Below the pieces are notes generated by a model that was not told the origin of the DNA, did no database searches, and saw only the letters and a program-made list of their open reading frames with translations. DNA of 64,000 nucleotides from CAVUDO01 sp963740255 (GTDB taxonomy: Bacteria > Actinomycetota > Actinomycetes > Mycobacteriales > Cryptosporangiaceae): contig CAVUDO010000006.1 of assembly GCA_963740255.1 (NCBI GenBank), positions 434,001-498,000 of the forward strand, written 5' to 3'. The position numbers and the translations under genes are program-made. Positions within the stretch are counted from its first letter, which is position 1, and each line of letters opens with the position of its first letter. Below are positions 47,801 through 50,558 of this stretch, piece after piece.

Positions 47801-50345
47801 CGACGACACCGCGGAGGCCCGCGACGAGGCGCGTGGCTCCGAGCACGCAAAGCGGATGGAGTTCTCTGCTCAGCAACAGGCCGCCGCGTTGCACGCCATG
47901 ATGGATGCGGCCGACGCGATCACCGCCGCACTGGCCTCGCTGAACGCCGAGAAGAAGTCCGCGCCCGACCCGGTCGCCGTCGAGCCCACCGGCGTCGAGT
48001 CTGAGACGACGGTCGCCCCGGTCGCCCCCGAGGCCGAGGCGACGGTGGTGCCCGTGGTGCCTGTGGTGCCGGTCGCCCCCGAGTCGGAGACGACCGTCGA
48101 GCCGGAGCCGGAGGCCCAGCAGGCGGCCCCCGCACAGGCAGAGACGCCGGCCGAGGGAGAAGCCGCCGCTTCCACACCGGCGACTGCGCCGCCGCCTGCC
48201 CCGCCGCCGGGACCGCCTGCCCCGCCGCCGGGACCGCCTGCCCCGCCGCCTGCAGGCCCGCCGTCCACCCCGCCACCGTCCGGCCCGCCACCGCCGTCCG
48301 GCCCGCCGCCGTCCACCCCGCCACCGCCGTCCGGCCCGCCGACACCGGCGCATGTCGGCGCGAGGGCGTTGGTCCGCGTGCGCACCTGGATCGCTGCCGT
48401 CGAGAATGCGCCGCGGCTCCGACGCGGACCCGCGGTGCGCCGGCTCCGTGCCCAGCTGGTGTCGCTGGGGCTCATCCTCGGCACCGACGGTGCGGCTCAA
48501 CGGCTTGCGGCCGCGGCCCGGGCTGGAGAGTTCTCCCACGCCGAGATGGACCGGATCGCGCGGACAGCCGGCCGGCCCGTGGGCACGCGTACCCGCGCGG
48601 CGCAGGAGGCGATGGCGCGCGCGGTGGATGCGGTCGGCGGTCGCGCCACGGTGCACGGCGGGGGGCTGCTCGACATCGCGGTGCCTGGGCGGGAGGTCCT
48701 CCCGGTCGAGATCGTCGTCTCCCACGAGCGAGGCGGTCCGGCGGCCACGCTGGCACTGCACGGCGGCGTGCTCACCGCGACGGTCAGCCGTTCGGCGCCT
48801 CTGGTCGAGATCGAGCGGGCCGTGGCCAGAGCAGTGACCGGCCCGGTGGTCACCGCGGCCCGTGGGGCCCAGGCCGGCCCGTCGGTGCTCGCGATCGGTC
48901 CGGTCTCGGGGCCGCTGGATCCGGCCGCGCTCCAGGTCGCCGACTTCCAGGCGCTCGCCGACCTGCGCGAACAGGCGCGGCAGGTGCGGGTGGCCCCGCC
49001 GAGGAGCCATGGGCGCCTGTTGGGCGAGTTCGTCGACACGGTGGTCCGTCTCGGCCTGGAGCCCGGCACGCCAGGGGCAGCCGAGCGCCGCGCGCTGCTC
49101 GACACCGAGGTCGATGCCGACATCACCAGGTACTTCGTCAGCAAGCGCCGTAGCACGTTCGCTCCGGTGCCCGACGAGGACGTCTGGGAGAAGATTCGAC
49201 GGTCCGCCAACTACAGCGGATGGGAGCCGCCGTGGCCCGAAGACCTGGACGAGCCAGACCCGCTGCCGCCGATCGTGATACCGCCCATGCCGGACTTCCC
49301 CAAGCCGCCGCGGCCTCCGCAGCCGCCGGTCCCGCCGCAGCCGCCCAAGCCGCCGCAGCCGCCCTACCCGCCGCAGCCGCCCAAGCCTCCGCGGCCGCCC
49401 TACCCGCCGCAGCCGCCCAAGCCTCCGCAGCCGCCGACGCCGCCGGTCCCGCCGACGCCTCCGCAGCCGCCGGTTCCGCCGACGCCGCCGACCCCGCCGA
49501 CGCCGCCGACGCCGCCGGTCCCGCCGACGCCTCCGCAGCCGCCGGTTCCGCCGCAGCCGCCGACGCCTCCGCAGCCGCCGACGCCGCCGGTCCCGCCGAC
49601 GCCTCCGCAGCCGCCGGTCCCGCCGACGCCTCCGCAGCCGCCGGTCCCGCCGACGCCTCCGCAGCCGCCGGTCCCGCCGACGCCTCCGCAGCCGCCGGTC
49701 CCGCCGACGCCTCCGCAGCCGCCGACGCCTCCGCAGCCGCCGGTCCCGCCGACGCCTCCGCAGCCGCCGGTCCCGCCGACCCCGCCGCAGCCGCCGACCC
49801 CGCCGGCTCCGCCGACCCCGCAGGTGCCGCCGGGGGTTCCGGTTCCGGTGCCGCCGGCTCCTCCGATCACGCCGGATGTGCCGATGCCGCCCATACCTCC
49901 GGGCGTTCCGGTGCCGCCGGCTCCTCCGGTGGCTCCTGGGTTCCCGGTGCCCCCTGTACCGCCGGGCGTCCCGGTACCCCCGGCCCCGCCGATCATCCCG
50001 GGCATTCCCGGCGCGCCGGCCGACCCAGGCGTCCTGGTGCCACCGGCCCCCACCGACGGGCTGCCGCCAGAATTCCCGATACCGCCGGTCTTCCCAGGCC
50101 TGCCCGGCCGCCCCGGAACGCCTCGTGACTCCGAGGGCGGCGGGCGTCCAGGGCGTCCACATGGTCCACGGAGAGGCGGCGTCCACACCAGGGACCCGTA
50201 CGTCGCTGAGATCGCGCGGTTGCGGAAGGAGCGTGAGCGACTGACGCCCCAGCTCCGCGACCCGTCGTGCAAGTGCCCGCCGAGCAGGCCGTGCCGTTGC
50301 CGAGCGGGACTGGCACCCGTGAGACGGTCTGATCCGACACCGTGA
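26802..50345 (+). CDS. Giant protein, fourth and largest piece (7847 codons): kinase, Tox-PL, modules, membrane hairpins, proline-rich tail
   Basis: The first ATG (26802) falls inside the last strand of Tox-PL domain 2 and has no good ribosome-binding site, so this is most likely the 3' part of a larger gene. Order: kinase-like 26990-28220; modules 28255-28870 and 30471-31080 with helical arms between; Tox-PL 3 32390-33220; helical arm; module 34490-35050; four hydrophobic hairpins 35199-37995; degenerate modules from 36241 and 38415-49150; Tox-PL-like 4 40950-41560; four more hairpins 46200-47810; Pro-rich linker 48180-48350; PPxPP tail 49250-50145; a basic end with CKCPPSRPCRC. The hydrophobic hairpins suggest membrane contact or translocation. 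The neighbouring mycosin and AAA+ genes make type VII export attractive, but the protein is far larger than any classical substrate. The complete C-terminus is in the window. Confidence 0.8.
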   Translation: MDFMLLSRDAEPVPLEGARFSHRNELPATPAYEQASEAAPTPRASADSTSRVRVDGTTDATEVARRREAAAQAALAGLAAAVTARTDMALDGTQRPSEDAVRAFSAAVPTLPARPGEQGIAPDDLGVLADFAAAGLGVPEVILEKVSLEQAVPRGGKSTWIVRNAALVKIGVVKVAADATELLHDLSGLDRLAEFSAFSVPAPRNVGVYPGPDGPAGALLMSLAPGRSLRDMVTEIVRLSGPDQAAERAAKVAVVQRAMTDIGVALAELHTRPGRSGRPVEGYWRTIADGIVEKIRQPLRRDLDTVVESREALAAAGIEIDVDALAQRVGGVVEAVGGEALLAALLHGDLHPGNVFWDPEHGVTFIDLENVDRSMDADGAPTGWVDYDILRLSNSLLPYFGQQERRDLTGALREGYVGAGGTWNTYLVPDEGRHLRNVGTLARELAVTSDPARAEELRQQLRDVVPALHEALGLSYDGPTGGTAITAAEVPGSEFIGEFSGFANEQGIADEVRRQLDGLREVSRAAGVQGIGDLTDVGQVGVREVQVAAEERFTVEVAVGDTGTDVARSEIVPGTRHARVTVSARAAVSVVGRALAHEIAEIAAVLRGAPSGPDAVNVLVPGRPATEPVVLAALSGHDHGRLAEVRFLVAQTGSVDAATVTRARTELDILLAHLGLSELGPDALTDLLQQTDPLAVFARASAEVDGMADETRTDLFRAGALSAQADRLREVVNGPDGLRGQAQAAHRQADATRAQAAQVDAELTDAQSGRPEADTSTIEPLTYRRIDLDRQAGVEEAAAARLNARVVEVSATAQRLADEAAWLWRDAWRRHHDAQGVAEPAETPSEPRARERALEADVRRRLDAIGSQHELLAELLPAAAARRQQIFRQHLAETVVVDAAETRATREDAAIGRELGEISDQYRRFAVDDLSAVHPEILGGVSVALGRIEQGLDNASTTRKRLAEQREQAEDTVRLAEAAARAAEEEIQLRLWEASGRRDWLVGALAEALDLPELRYQGRVGPPLSARQQRVLGLIREQLHEVQVRHEQLAQALAEVRGRRRRIAEGDAQTATDWRRAEIRAITAEQAAREGLRKVVALHRELTETLAAGRRGDEAAARAGEARLSEAGQTLRLINNAIAGVADRVGTALTLRAHLDLEHATDAERAPTVEARPAARENESLTLVRQLGAAQHQLAEIADQALRAGAHRFGEALADGSGVADPQITASEVPGSEFRGRYSEIADADAVAAEVGQQLDQLPQVSRAAGVQAVTRVPGQVGVREVRIAHDERYTVEVLVADTGSDVARSTVDRGARHATVTVSSRASIAAVGRALAHEIAEVAAVLRGAPTGADAVNVLVPGRPTGAPVVVAELTGHDHGRLAEVRFLSEQAQAEDQDTRRRAERELDVLLEHVGLSELAPDALADLLRTTNRWVSATPQASPDQDARRLVRMVTSGPLSYRSRVLRENLELAAALRELASGLWNSAVDVPSRLRAVRVAVETVALHAEQAERTAAVRAELARSAADSHRAPSTSRYAQDSAAAQGYRRASAASDLLAEDAKALRAVIGPRWEQILQLVDDAAVGNRVAIQETLAARADALADGLASMVVTLDLRTPEVARQAITLVHDDTGRDDDATADPTSPAAGHAPATTAAEAERPAEQYFADVARPEDLRSRLEELNWFEAAIEDRSFVHRAADQLVRQLRAVSDRIEASPGTMPRQRNVVHPEQSFDGAAFDLQDLANMARGVAAVRGHAVMALAEAVRLDAAEPAPTQDADLADDVGRAADAAATLTNLGHDLVNWTDRTRTAAKRLATEFAGSDQPADIAGRARELADEVAAANTVYEAQTAALANQIVRARAGGPAFAPVENVSLYANTADRPVTADDLRVRDSQIPGKENKPSFETLLDYDPVAGWVPPRTVDQAKLERALLDEFGDIPLHADPRLGRWHSLINAFGFQVDSRRAWNCAVARRAFVETYLHGRPRVAPVRAPFALANRTVDEARVDAYRDDEVWTGGRWQSLMPDMRAVEGVPTELKQQVADGYRQIEHLLTDLGPGHVAMLNTEWKGGLGHSWQAVNHGGEILWIDTQSDTVEPGPFYDADQVRTMDVILLNPEADPVPVLGLPLSPMSVLPPTPGYQAAAAETPDGGPDHTRPLVAGAPEVSVTVGGEPAGEDSATDPTGTLRMRTAELSRFVDVVDAVDAVRDQLAVVGEALWSAADGGRATRGRVQGTDNLGFVQAETVALGDLMARAERIARARLDDLVALAVQLDSESTPGVAPDPALVEQARAATTAAGAWAGHAMAVQNDVAEFERRLEELMDSAAAGRWTEALLEAVNDVAEWLDAKSAEIDGRTDFTAERVGELVGDQVRTAEERLAEADGLLDVAIDERTGVLARASDFAAALRSAADEVRVGVEPTALRAEGGPLEVPTALFRTAARNAIGNARVRAGVAAALFEEFGGPRADASGVQRSSSAERASRLQRASRHLLDHAATLLNLAGDMVADLDQLVDEAPPAGAAHESEAFAQRLERLAEAVDQDVRRHAFRTYQLTDEVQRLATGPTDQDFTASAVPNSKFDGTSGRFRFRRTSMVRGEIRKQLGRISRATGFEVTEVAPGTYEVARPGQETLTVSVKVGRTGTDVARFTPHGTNVDVTVSSRARRADVGRAIAHEIAEAAALQDGAPSQDDIFTGAPDAVPTGPIDPSRLTGHDHGRLAELTYLRDQAPARNPLATARARREIMPLLEHLGLVAPTYDPETKVVQGGSLGFERRLALLDANQRQLVMAAAYADLPTGVPSRRQYLRKGLFMGTVPGVVGAALLYGVLTAAAVPIAFPLAVTLAGVAMTGPTLGNLAERRFEQAKERQAAWVDARTPVPVEAREAVDREVRGLAAQITEARQRLEAGTAAVEGRAAQAADEQRQAATRRRRPRLTRLLGRSGDSAPAPRAERGAVPAGPAASGRTGTATADRATARAVDIAMEAEATSSIVEKVPPFRVWWAKWATFGVVGVAAAFTASSIATLSIVLNPLSPFLLAPLVTLAASPAVAWGERRYFGQKGTRGDVKNAVRQARIRAVTQARIAQRMQPLAAAEDAVRQQQAQLNDADQALDDAITELATGAPAAASRTAGLPAPAPSPAGLSGRGQDLAARQTTFDVETIPGSAVDAYGRRSARAGRVRAQAITALTGIGRRDGVASTPQVAQIGERTEITVPLGSGDLVVRDVRAVDFDALGEPGGNVVARAVLADDGSVEILVSARAPARGVARAVRMALEQAEAARAGVANGVDQMLPGRDTTIDPGTLTPADAARLADLGRLLQTLDDAGFQARRGLLREARAALRAAGLAADQTPEPDPDLAGWAHRRALLDPEFASRLDPFVRSILDPRLAARIIALDELPSELPGIMAYQIKWFGMIGVPGISASFVNAAASAAGGDPLPALRGFVVGAAASVTVFVTTAFGDQAVERRIFAMADEQWNAAYNASPQQRAIEDAAVDAAQDRVRRARADLDAHAERHAGRVAGYNAAVDRHSRNESLRRRPFAVRLADVLFHAADPTPVPTPDGAPAAQSTSEVPGTGAEAAAATARPEPGSPPGRAGTPEAAATATPGATTPGTAELATAGQEQSARRGRRLPRWLSSRLNDRRAGAELAADPLTPSVDPGRLSFAALWVLGPWLAAGVAVGLYAVVTGRAFHNEVGPLLRGEVPPAAHRGAFLNALGSVVFMPVSLGVMHGDRTVTRRRLAMERERAQARHAVAEQIARADRDQRRLVLEQELRRVEEELARVESRRDELDARRRAQLEQAAPTRDRGMGRRVADAFGITLPGTGQVPESGRDRPTPPTPPDETLPTAGPPAPDGTGPEGTGPRPAGPPGAEAEGALESWTNADLFPAANDATFDTIRRLLEDADRARAPRSRAAAVRRLLTAVADAGMLPGIEGSAVRLVSAVRAGQLTDAQVSEIFAHAGDLVTARTTAATDALRRAVDETERFRGRGGNLAEVTVAGEPYVVEIVQGDVRGREPVALVVVDRVITVTVDQAAEPSEIRRAVARAFATFVADPQAAQTPAAPPAAAAPVAPAQPPAPPAQPPPAPIPPPAAVPLPPVAAPAAPPAVAPAVAADLRELVDQVIASDGARRSTAIGKLRAVLHENGLRMGARDAGAMRAALPDDVARALAELADPRRPAPDPDAVEASLRDVVGDLAGIAGIQQISVDERSPRVYNVVLADGTPRSVTVVFGPTPSGVVAAVQPGTWTVTVDDRATAGAAQVAFAGALAERIAQEAGAPTGDPVLRPGDVVAPFSAADLTAADLRSMAEARLVERLLRDAAVPLSTDRRREFVSLRNALLTELGLRGPGSGPVLRRGLFGPVEERSFAAARPAEPEALTTARQVVEAMTVRAGGVPTRVDAHRLTLAVDGQTIPVEVRLGDFDMTEAATFAEDAGGFTVTVSPAATSRDLRSLVSGTLATALADIRGGQAAPTPQPPATPPTPSTPAPATRTPAASTQARLSSAEVGLAARLVAAVEEVLRTRAGEQRMAVRAVRSLLESEGLRPSQSNGEFRYLAMRAAGLVPDQVDAVLRALGSERVSAQRRQVRQFVVSAAEVAGALDVEPVGDGLLRVRMPDGGASLGIDGPLVIEVVTGAVRRGEAATVSLSGNRMTVTVRENAPSWTVVEAVTGQVARRLIEGIPRPAAAPAAAPEQATPQPAAPAPPAAPAPPAATPGRSAAVESRPIDQYGGLVTPEQQHEQALVDAVDATGRDATGGRNPREGHWFPLVNDGGPSQPGRATNCSDLALVLDAILRGDEPHVAAPRRADGPDGAPTTAGEYDGSRRVERVLGTPFVDGGADPVAAMAAIEDALLRAESGATAVFVVSYTAAAGGGAHTLNAKNQDGRVVWLDGQRPDGGLVTDTAPRNGVERVWSIVRAADGRVFTPAAPDIARRVPASPAAAGTPDTPGVPEVPVPRPAPEDVNERVARAQLQAVLDLRAEAPRAGRRALDQTAERLIRALNLRHDMFGSVEARRRLGEALARQVADFDGVEGTAEVLAVALPAFREAARIAGAQVDPATVSLDPERRSPDRPLGPTEFVVEVDGVQRVVALHRAALPQEDVAVASEVPGVGLVVDVRDGADPAQIVRAMTVAATGWVRDQLPAADMVGPTRRRLSLDAADWTNQHHALISLVRTMVRELTGASGVRAWQLRGQLHYLTRLLGIHPRLPGSAPRIQSLRELGFLNEDEAEQVLALDPHSDYAIRAMDVATEAVLRLRGHHGIVDIVPAEGTSAFRVITEHRTFLLDFVAGSLGRDERIDLTVDPTGKLVSMTVDAYRPLHVPKKTWLAGIERDAASRLVDLIARQPAPAAEGEAPADRAPTDNVLYPGTMVELFDAGDLSVADEVELARFAERVRQFGALKGVVRQIRGIQLDREARKAGFERDIPGVERRRSLLPSDVRQILAQRDGGRFRPNRTAAYDHVNDAVRTIAADLGYEIVRDAPAGQVTIERDGRRISLILTAGPLLTGATVHMEEITPGVLHATASEWATRAEIERALARRLGEQLAVDPARGVPPLFRPGPVPDGTTHERLTASDYGRIAELTVMNRQIDQAVNPFEKAGLRRLRSRLLPMLGLDQDAFGADERRALLGGRLARQLARADRFTGSGLGADVVRTALDALQDVTSEAGVRAVEQNGNSLVVTLADGSRVPVRLDLHVPGVHRLAAGTLDETGTATISVHPAAEGLPLQAALVRELARIAASVDQVRRGVAGDRPRVLRAGPAAQQPSLTDLTPADWALVAEAEYLALNHPYASRSDRRWIHRRLEGLAAAAGLVDRAPGSQGRLDLMPAAVRSLLTEFETGTKTGHRMRAAELALADTAERLGVHLASRGNSRYTATLPDGREVTLRLYLGPRPSGVVVSHEYDALTDQDTFDVSDVARADQISAAVSREVAAVLIRRYDEQASRQAGAGKGVAGAFRLTGAPDFGDLLTLESGLPVDNRLFEAGAELPTSAANLSLRDRAALVELAVLDQLAADGSWNERRRANRHAAELVERLGLRRGQPGASARFAALPPLFQGVVARHDGTRQAADVKDVKAVAGDAVVAAVDRGWPGLPVDGPRSGPYRITVAEGVHVVFTTALRSNLAPGVDAELRGQEIALSPLAPAAAVERAVTALVSQLVAAAEPGGVAPDDASVFGRPVDPASPPTRLSAADHGQVGLLRLLLDNRSAWRAGEDTETELLLSLERLGLAADVPGAVARRALLPADVRAELDRLDGRRAPDGPRALRDVRALFAAAAFADDAGVVSVKPRSERGSHFEVTRRVSVDHDTPAGHFQVEVRTALLPSGQTVARNGNVLTVSETASRERIEVELARHVAELASPTRADAVADQLALDAEATGTSLSRRDRGAVAAVRVVARQTVGRRGRAASSPRFAALAARMGLTPGLDGAAARVRLVVPRNGPLATQMARLAEGLDRVDQSRLRSAGRFVRQSKPELIRESASVGAALGVAAVVSAVLGNPVPAILLGSMAVAGSVALGLGENIYLKFMTKLSTDAIDAKMSASEARRDARQADEAVLLERVQAVNAALRAELERAGVTVPEGPPAPASREGAETDRLDLFAVPEASGRRLSGIGAKRLYALKVSTAPLMLSGVAMVAGLLSGYMTLFVASFAAQVIAAVSFPLGEQQRYGGVEADTDAHVDHREDRIREARTLARDAAIARRNALLHEARILARLATTVTTARGVELPTSTTEVATRGGPARDRMVSTEELMPFSWSAQFPHWKQHLFKASATPAGLGVLLSLSVAAVVLAAPVLVGVGLVSAVLGTLVVGSAESRMKFLADQLKDQRERAQAEREASRAAHRSVQYAEVSGGVLMARNAVLALAGADHGGVAAELAAATPDVRPGIAALRRAVDVAGTRPPGPWRRLVDRVRKPFRSGAATALGEEELPGLMQHARQVLGRRDADGRRTVWNWYAQTGFYDIVYAIAAAVVSVGGQFTGGATGAAAWKPAAVALSGRLGPATIWPIADAVVDDTAEARDEARGSEHAKRMEFSAQQQAAALHAMMDAADAITAALASLNAEKKSAPDPVAVEPTGVESETTVAPVAPEAEATVVPVVPVVPVAPESETTVEPEPEAQQAAPAQAETPAEGEAAASTPATAPPPAPPPGPPAPPPGPPAPPPAGPPSTPPPSGPPPPSGPPPSTPPPPSGPPTPAHVGARALVRVRTWIAAVENAPRLRRGPAVRRLRAQLVSLGLILGTDGAAQRLAAAARAGEFSHAEMDRIARTAGRPVGTRTRAAQEAMARAVDAVGGRATVHGGGLLDIAVPGREVLPVEIVVSHERGGPAATLALHGGVLTATVSRSAPLVEIERAVARAVTGPVVTAARGAQAGPSVLAIGPVSGPLDPAALQVADFQALADLREQARQVRVAPPRSHGRLLGEFVDTVVRLGLEPGTPGAAERRALLDTEVDADITRYFVSKRRSTFAPVPDEDVWEKIRRSANYSGWEPPWPEDLDEPDPLPPIVIPPMPDFPKPPRPPQPPVPPQPPKPPQPPYPPQPPKPPRPPYPPQPPKPPQPPTPPVPPTPPQPPVPPTPPTPPTPPTPPVPPTPPQPPVPPQPPTPPQPPTPPVPPTPPQPPVPPTPPQPPVPPTPPQPPVPPTPPQPPVPPTPPQPPTPPQPPVPPTPPQPPVPPTPPQPPTPPAPPTPQVPPGVPVPVPPAPPITPDVPMPPIPPGVPVPPAPPVAPGFPVPPVPPGVPVPPAPPIIPGIPGAPADPGVLVPPAPTDGLPPEFPIPPVFPGLPGRPGTPRDSEGGGRPGRPHGPRRGGVHTRDPYVAEIARLRKERERLTPQLRDPSCKCPPSRPCRCRAGLAPVRRSDPTP
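26990..28220 (+). other. Aminoglycoside-phosphotransferase-like kinase domain (motifs intact)
   Basis: Catalytic loop LLHGDLHPGNVFWD: His 27840-27842, catalytic Asp 27846-27848, metal-binding Asn 27861-27863. The DFG-equivalent is TFIDLEN (Asp 27900-27902). AELHTRPGRSGRP marks the preceding helix. Typical APH/ChoK-fold small-molecule or protein kinase core. Fused inside a toxin-like giant it may modify a host metabolite or protein; substrate unknown. Confidence 0.65.
28255..28870 (+). repeat. VPGS/HExxE module, copy 6 (HE intact)
   Basis: AEVPGSEFIG, VTVSARA, AHEIAE (His codon 28590-28592), LSGHDHGRLAE, then LAHLGLSELGPDAL. Nearly the same at DNA level as copy 7, including VNVLVPGRP, so a recent duplication. 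Confidence 0.7.
30471..31080 (+). repeat. VPGS/HExxE module, copy 7 (HE intact)
   Basis: SEVPGSEFRG, VTVSSRA, AHEIAE (His codon 30801-30803), LTGHDHGRLAE. Followed by a helical arm leading to Tox-PL 3. Confidence 0.7.
32390..33220 (+). other. Papain-fold Tox-PL (glutamine deamidase-like) domain 3
   Basis: Best-preserved copy: RDSQIPGKENKP marker, Cys in WNCAVARR (32694-32696), His in GHSWQAVN (33006-33008), Asp in WIDTQSD (33051-33053), closing strand VILLNPEADPVPV. Read in a single frame with no break. Confidence 0.75.
34490..35050 (+). repeat. VPGS/HExxE module, copy 8 (HE intact)
   Basis: AVPNSKFDG at the start, VTVSSRA, AHEIAE (His codon 34800-34802), LTGHDHGRLAE, LLEHLGLVAPT. The last copy with an intact HE pair; it sits right before the first membrane hairpin. 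Confidence 0.7.
35199..37995 (+). other. Four hydrophobic hairpins (first cluster)
   Basis: Two-helix hydrophobic stretches at about 35199-35350, 35775-35945, 36990-37180 and 37758-37995, each followed by a charged helix with an E-R or D-R pair (LAERRFEQ, GERRYFGQ, AVERRIF, HGDRTVTRRR). The helix pairs are long enough to span or insert into a membrane. A degenerate VPGS module (36241-36905) lies between the second and third. Confidence 0.6.
40950..41560 (+). other. Papain-fold Tox-PL-like domain 4 (divergent)
   Basis: Triad order preserved: Cys in ATNCSDLAL (41118-41120), His in GGAHTLNA (41397-41399), Asp in VWLDGQRP (41442-41444). The fold core AVFVVSY and VVWLDG fits the family, but the SQIPGK marker is missing and the domain is shorter than copies 1-3. 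Flanked by Pro/Ala linkers, so it is an independent unit. Confidence 0.6.
46200..47810 (+). other. Four hydrophobic hairpins (second cluster)
   Basis: Hydrophobic helix pairs at about 46200-46345, 46611-46775, 47050-47225 and 47624-47810, again each followed by a charged helical segment (LGENIYLKF, LGEQQRYG, SAESRMKF, VDDTAEARDEA). The same architecture as the 35-38 kb cluster, suggesting block duplication. Confidence 0.6.
48180..48350 (+). repeat. Proline-rich linker
   Basis: Tandem PPPGPPAP and PPSGPPPS repeats, preceded by a Val/Glu/Pro-rich stretch. An extended flexible spacer between the second hairpin cluster and the last degenerate module. Confidence 0.7.
49250..50145 (+). repeat. PPxPP minisatellite encoding a proline-rich C-terminal tail
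   Basis: A 27-base unit encoding PPTPPQPPV is repeated many times with T/Q/V/K swaps, grading into PGVPVPPAPP-type repeats. Encodes an extended polyproline rod of about 300 residues. The opposite strand yields a Gly-rich, collagen-like shadow that is not a gene. A length-variable tract is expected among strains. Confidence 0.8.
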
Positions 50346-50558
50346 CGTTCGCGAGCCGCCAGCGGTGGACCGAGCCGCCAGCGGTGGACAGACGAAGAGA
50401 ATCACCCCCGACGGGGAGCGGTTCGTGTTCGCAGCTGAGCGCAACCAGCAGGGGATCGACCGCTTCTACGGAGAGCACGCAGCGGCCCGTCCAGCTCAAG
50501 ACGCTGGAAGGGAGCGCGAAGTGCGCCGCGCCGCCGCCGACCGGCGGCGACTGAGCCG
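50346..50558 (+). other. Gap after the giant ORF; no supported gene
   Basis: Contains a stretch with fair codon use (GERFVFAAERNQQGIDRFYG, about 50416-50475) that could be a gene remnant, but it has no ribosome-binding site and runs without a stop into the next gene. No hairpin terminator was recognised. Confidence 0.3.

Larger units (their letters stand above)
38415..49150 (+). repeat. Array of degenerate VPGS-type modules (no HE)
   Basis: About a dozen copies keep the strand-then-helix core of the module but not the HExxE pair: ITVTVDQAAEPSEIRRAVA (38.9 kb), VTVDDRATAGAAQVAF (39.5), VTVSPAATSRDLRSLV (40.1), TVTVRENAPSWTVVEAV (40.7), and others near 42.1, 42.7, 43.3, 43.9, 44.5, 45.2, 45.8 and 48.8 kb. 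Several keep the closing LGLxxGxPGA-type helix. Two Ala/Pro linkers (38950-39110, 40840-40925), Tox-PL-like domain 4 and the second hairpin cluster interrupt the array. Confidence 0.55.

Noticed and set aside
49440..49800. CRISPR-like regular repeats
   Set aside because: No unique spacers; a simple 27-base coding minisatellite in frame with the giant gene.
49400..50272. Collagen-like GGVGGTGGCGG protein on the minus strand
   Set aside because: It is the complement of the plus-strand PPTPPQPPV minisatellite, which continues a supported coding frame.
50342..50554. 71-codon frame just after the giant ORF
   Set aside because: Ser/Thr/Arg/Pro-rich shadow composition and no ribosome-binding site.
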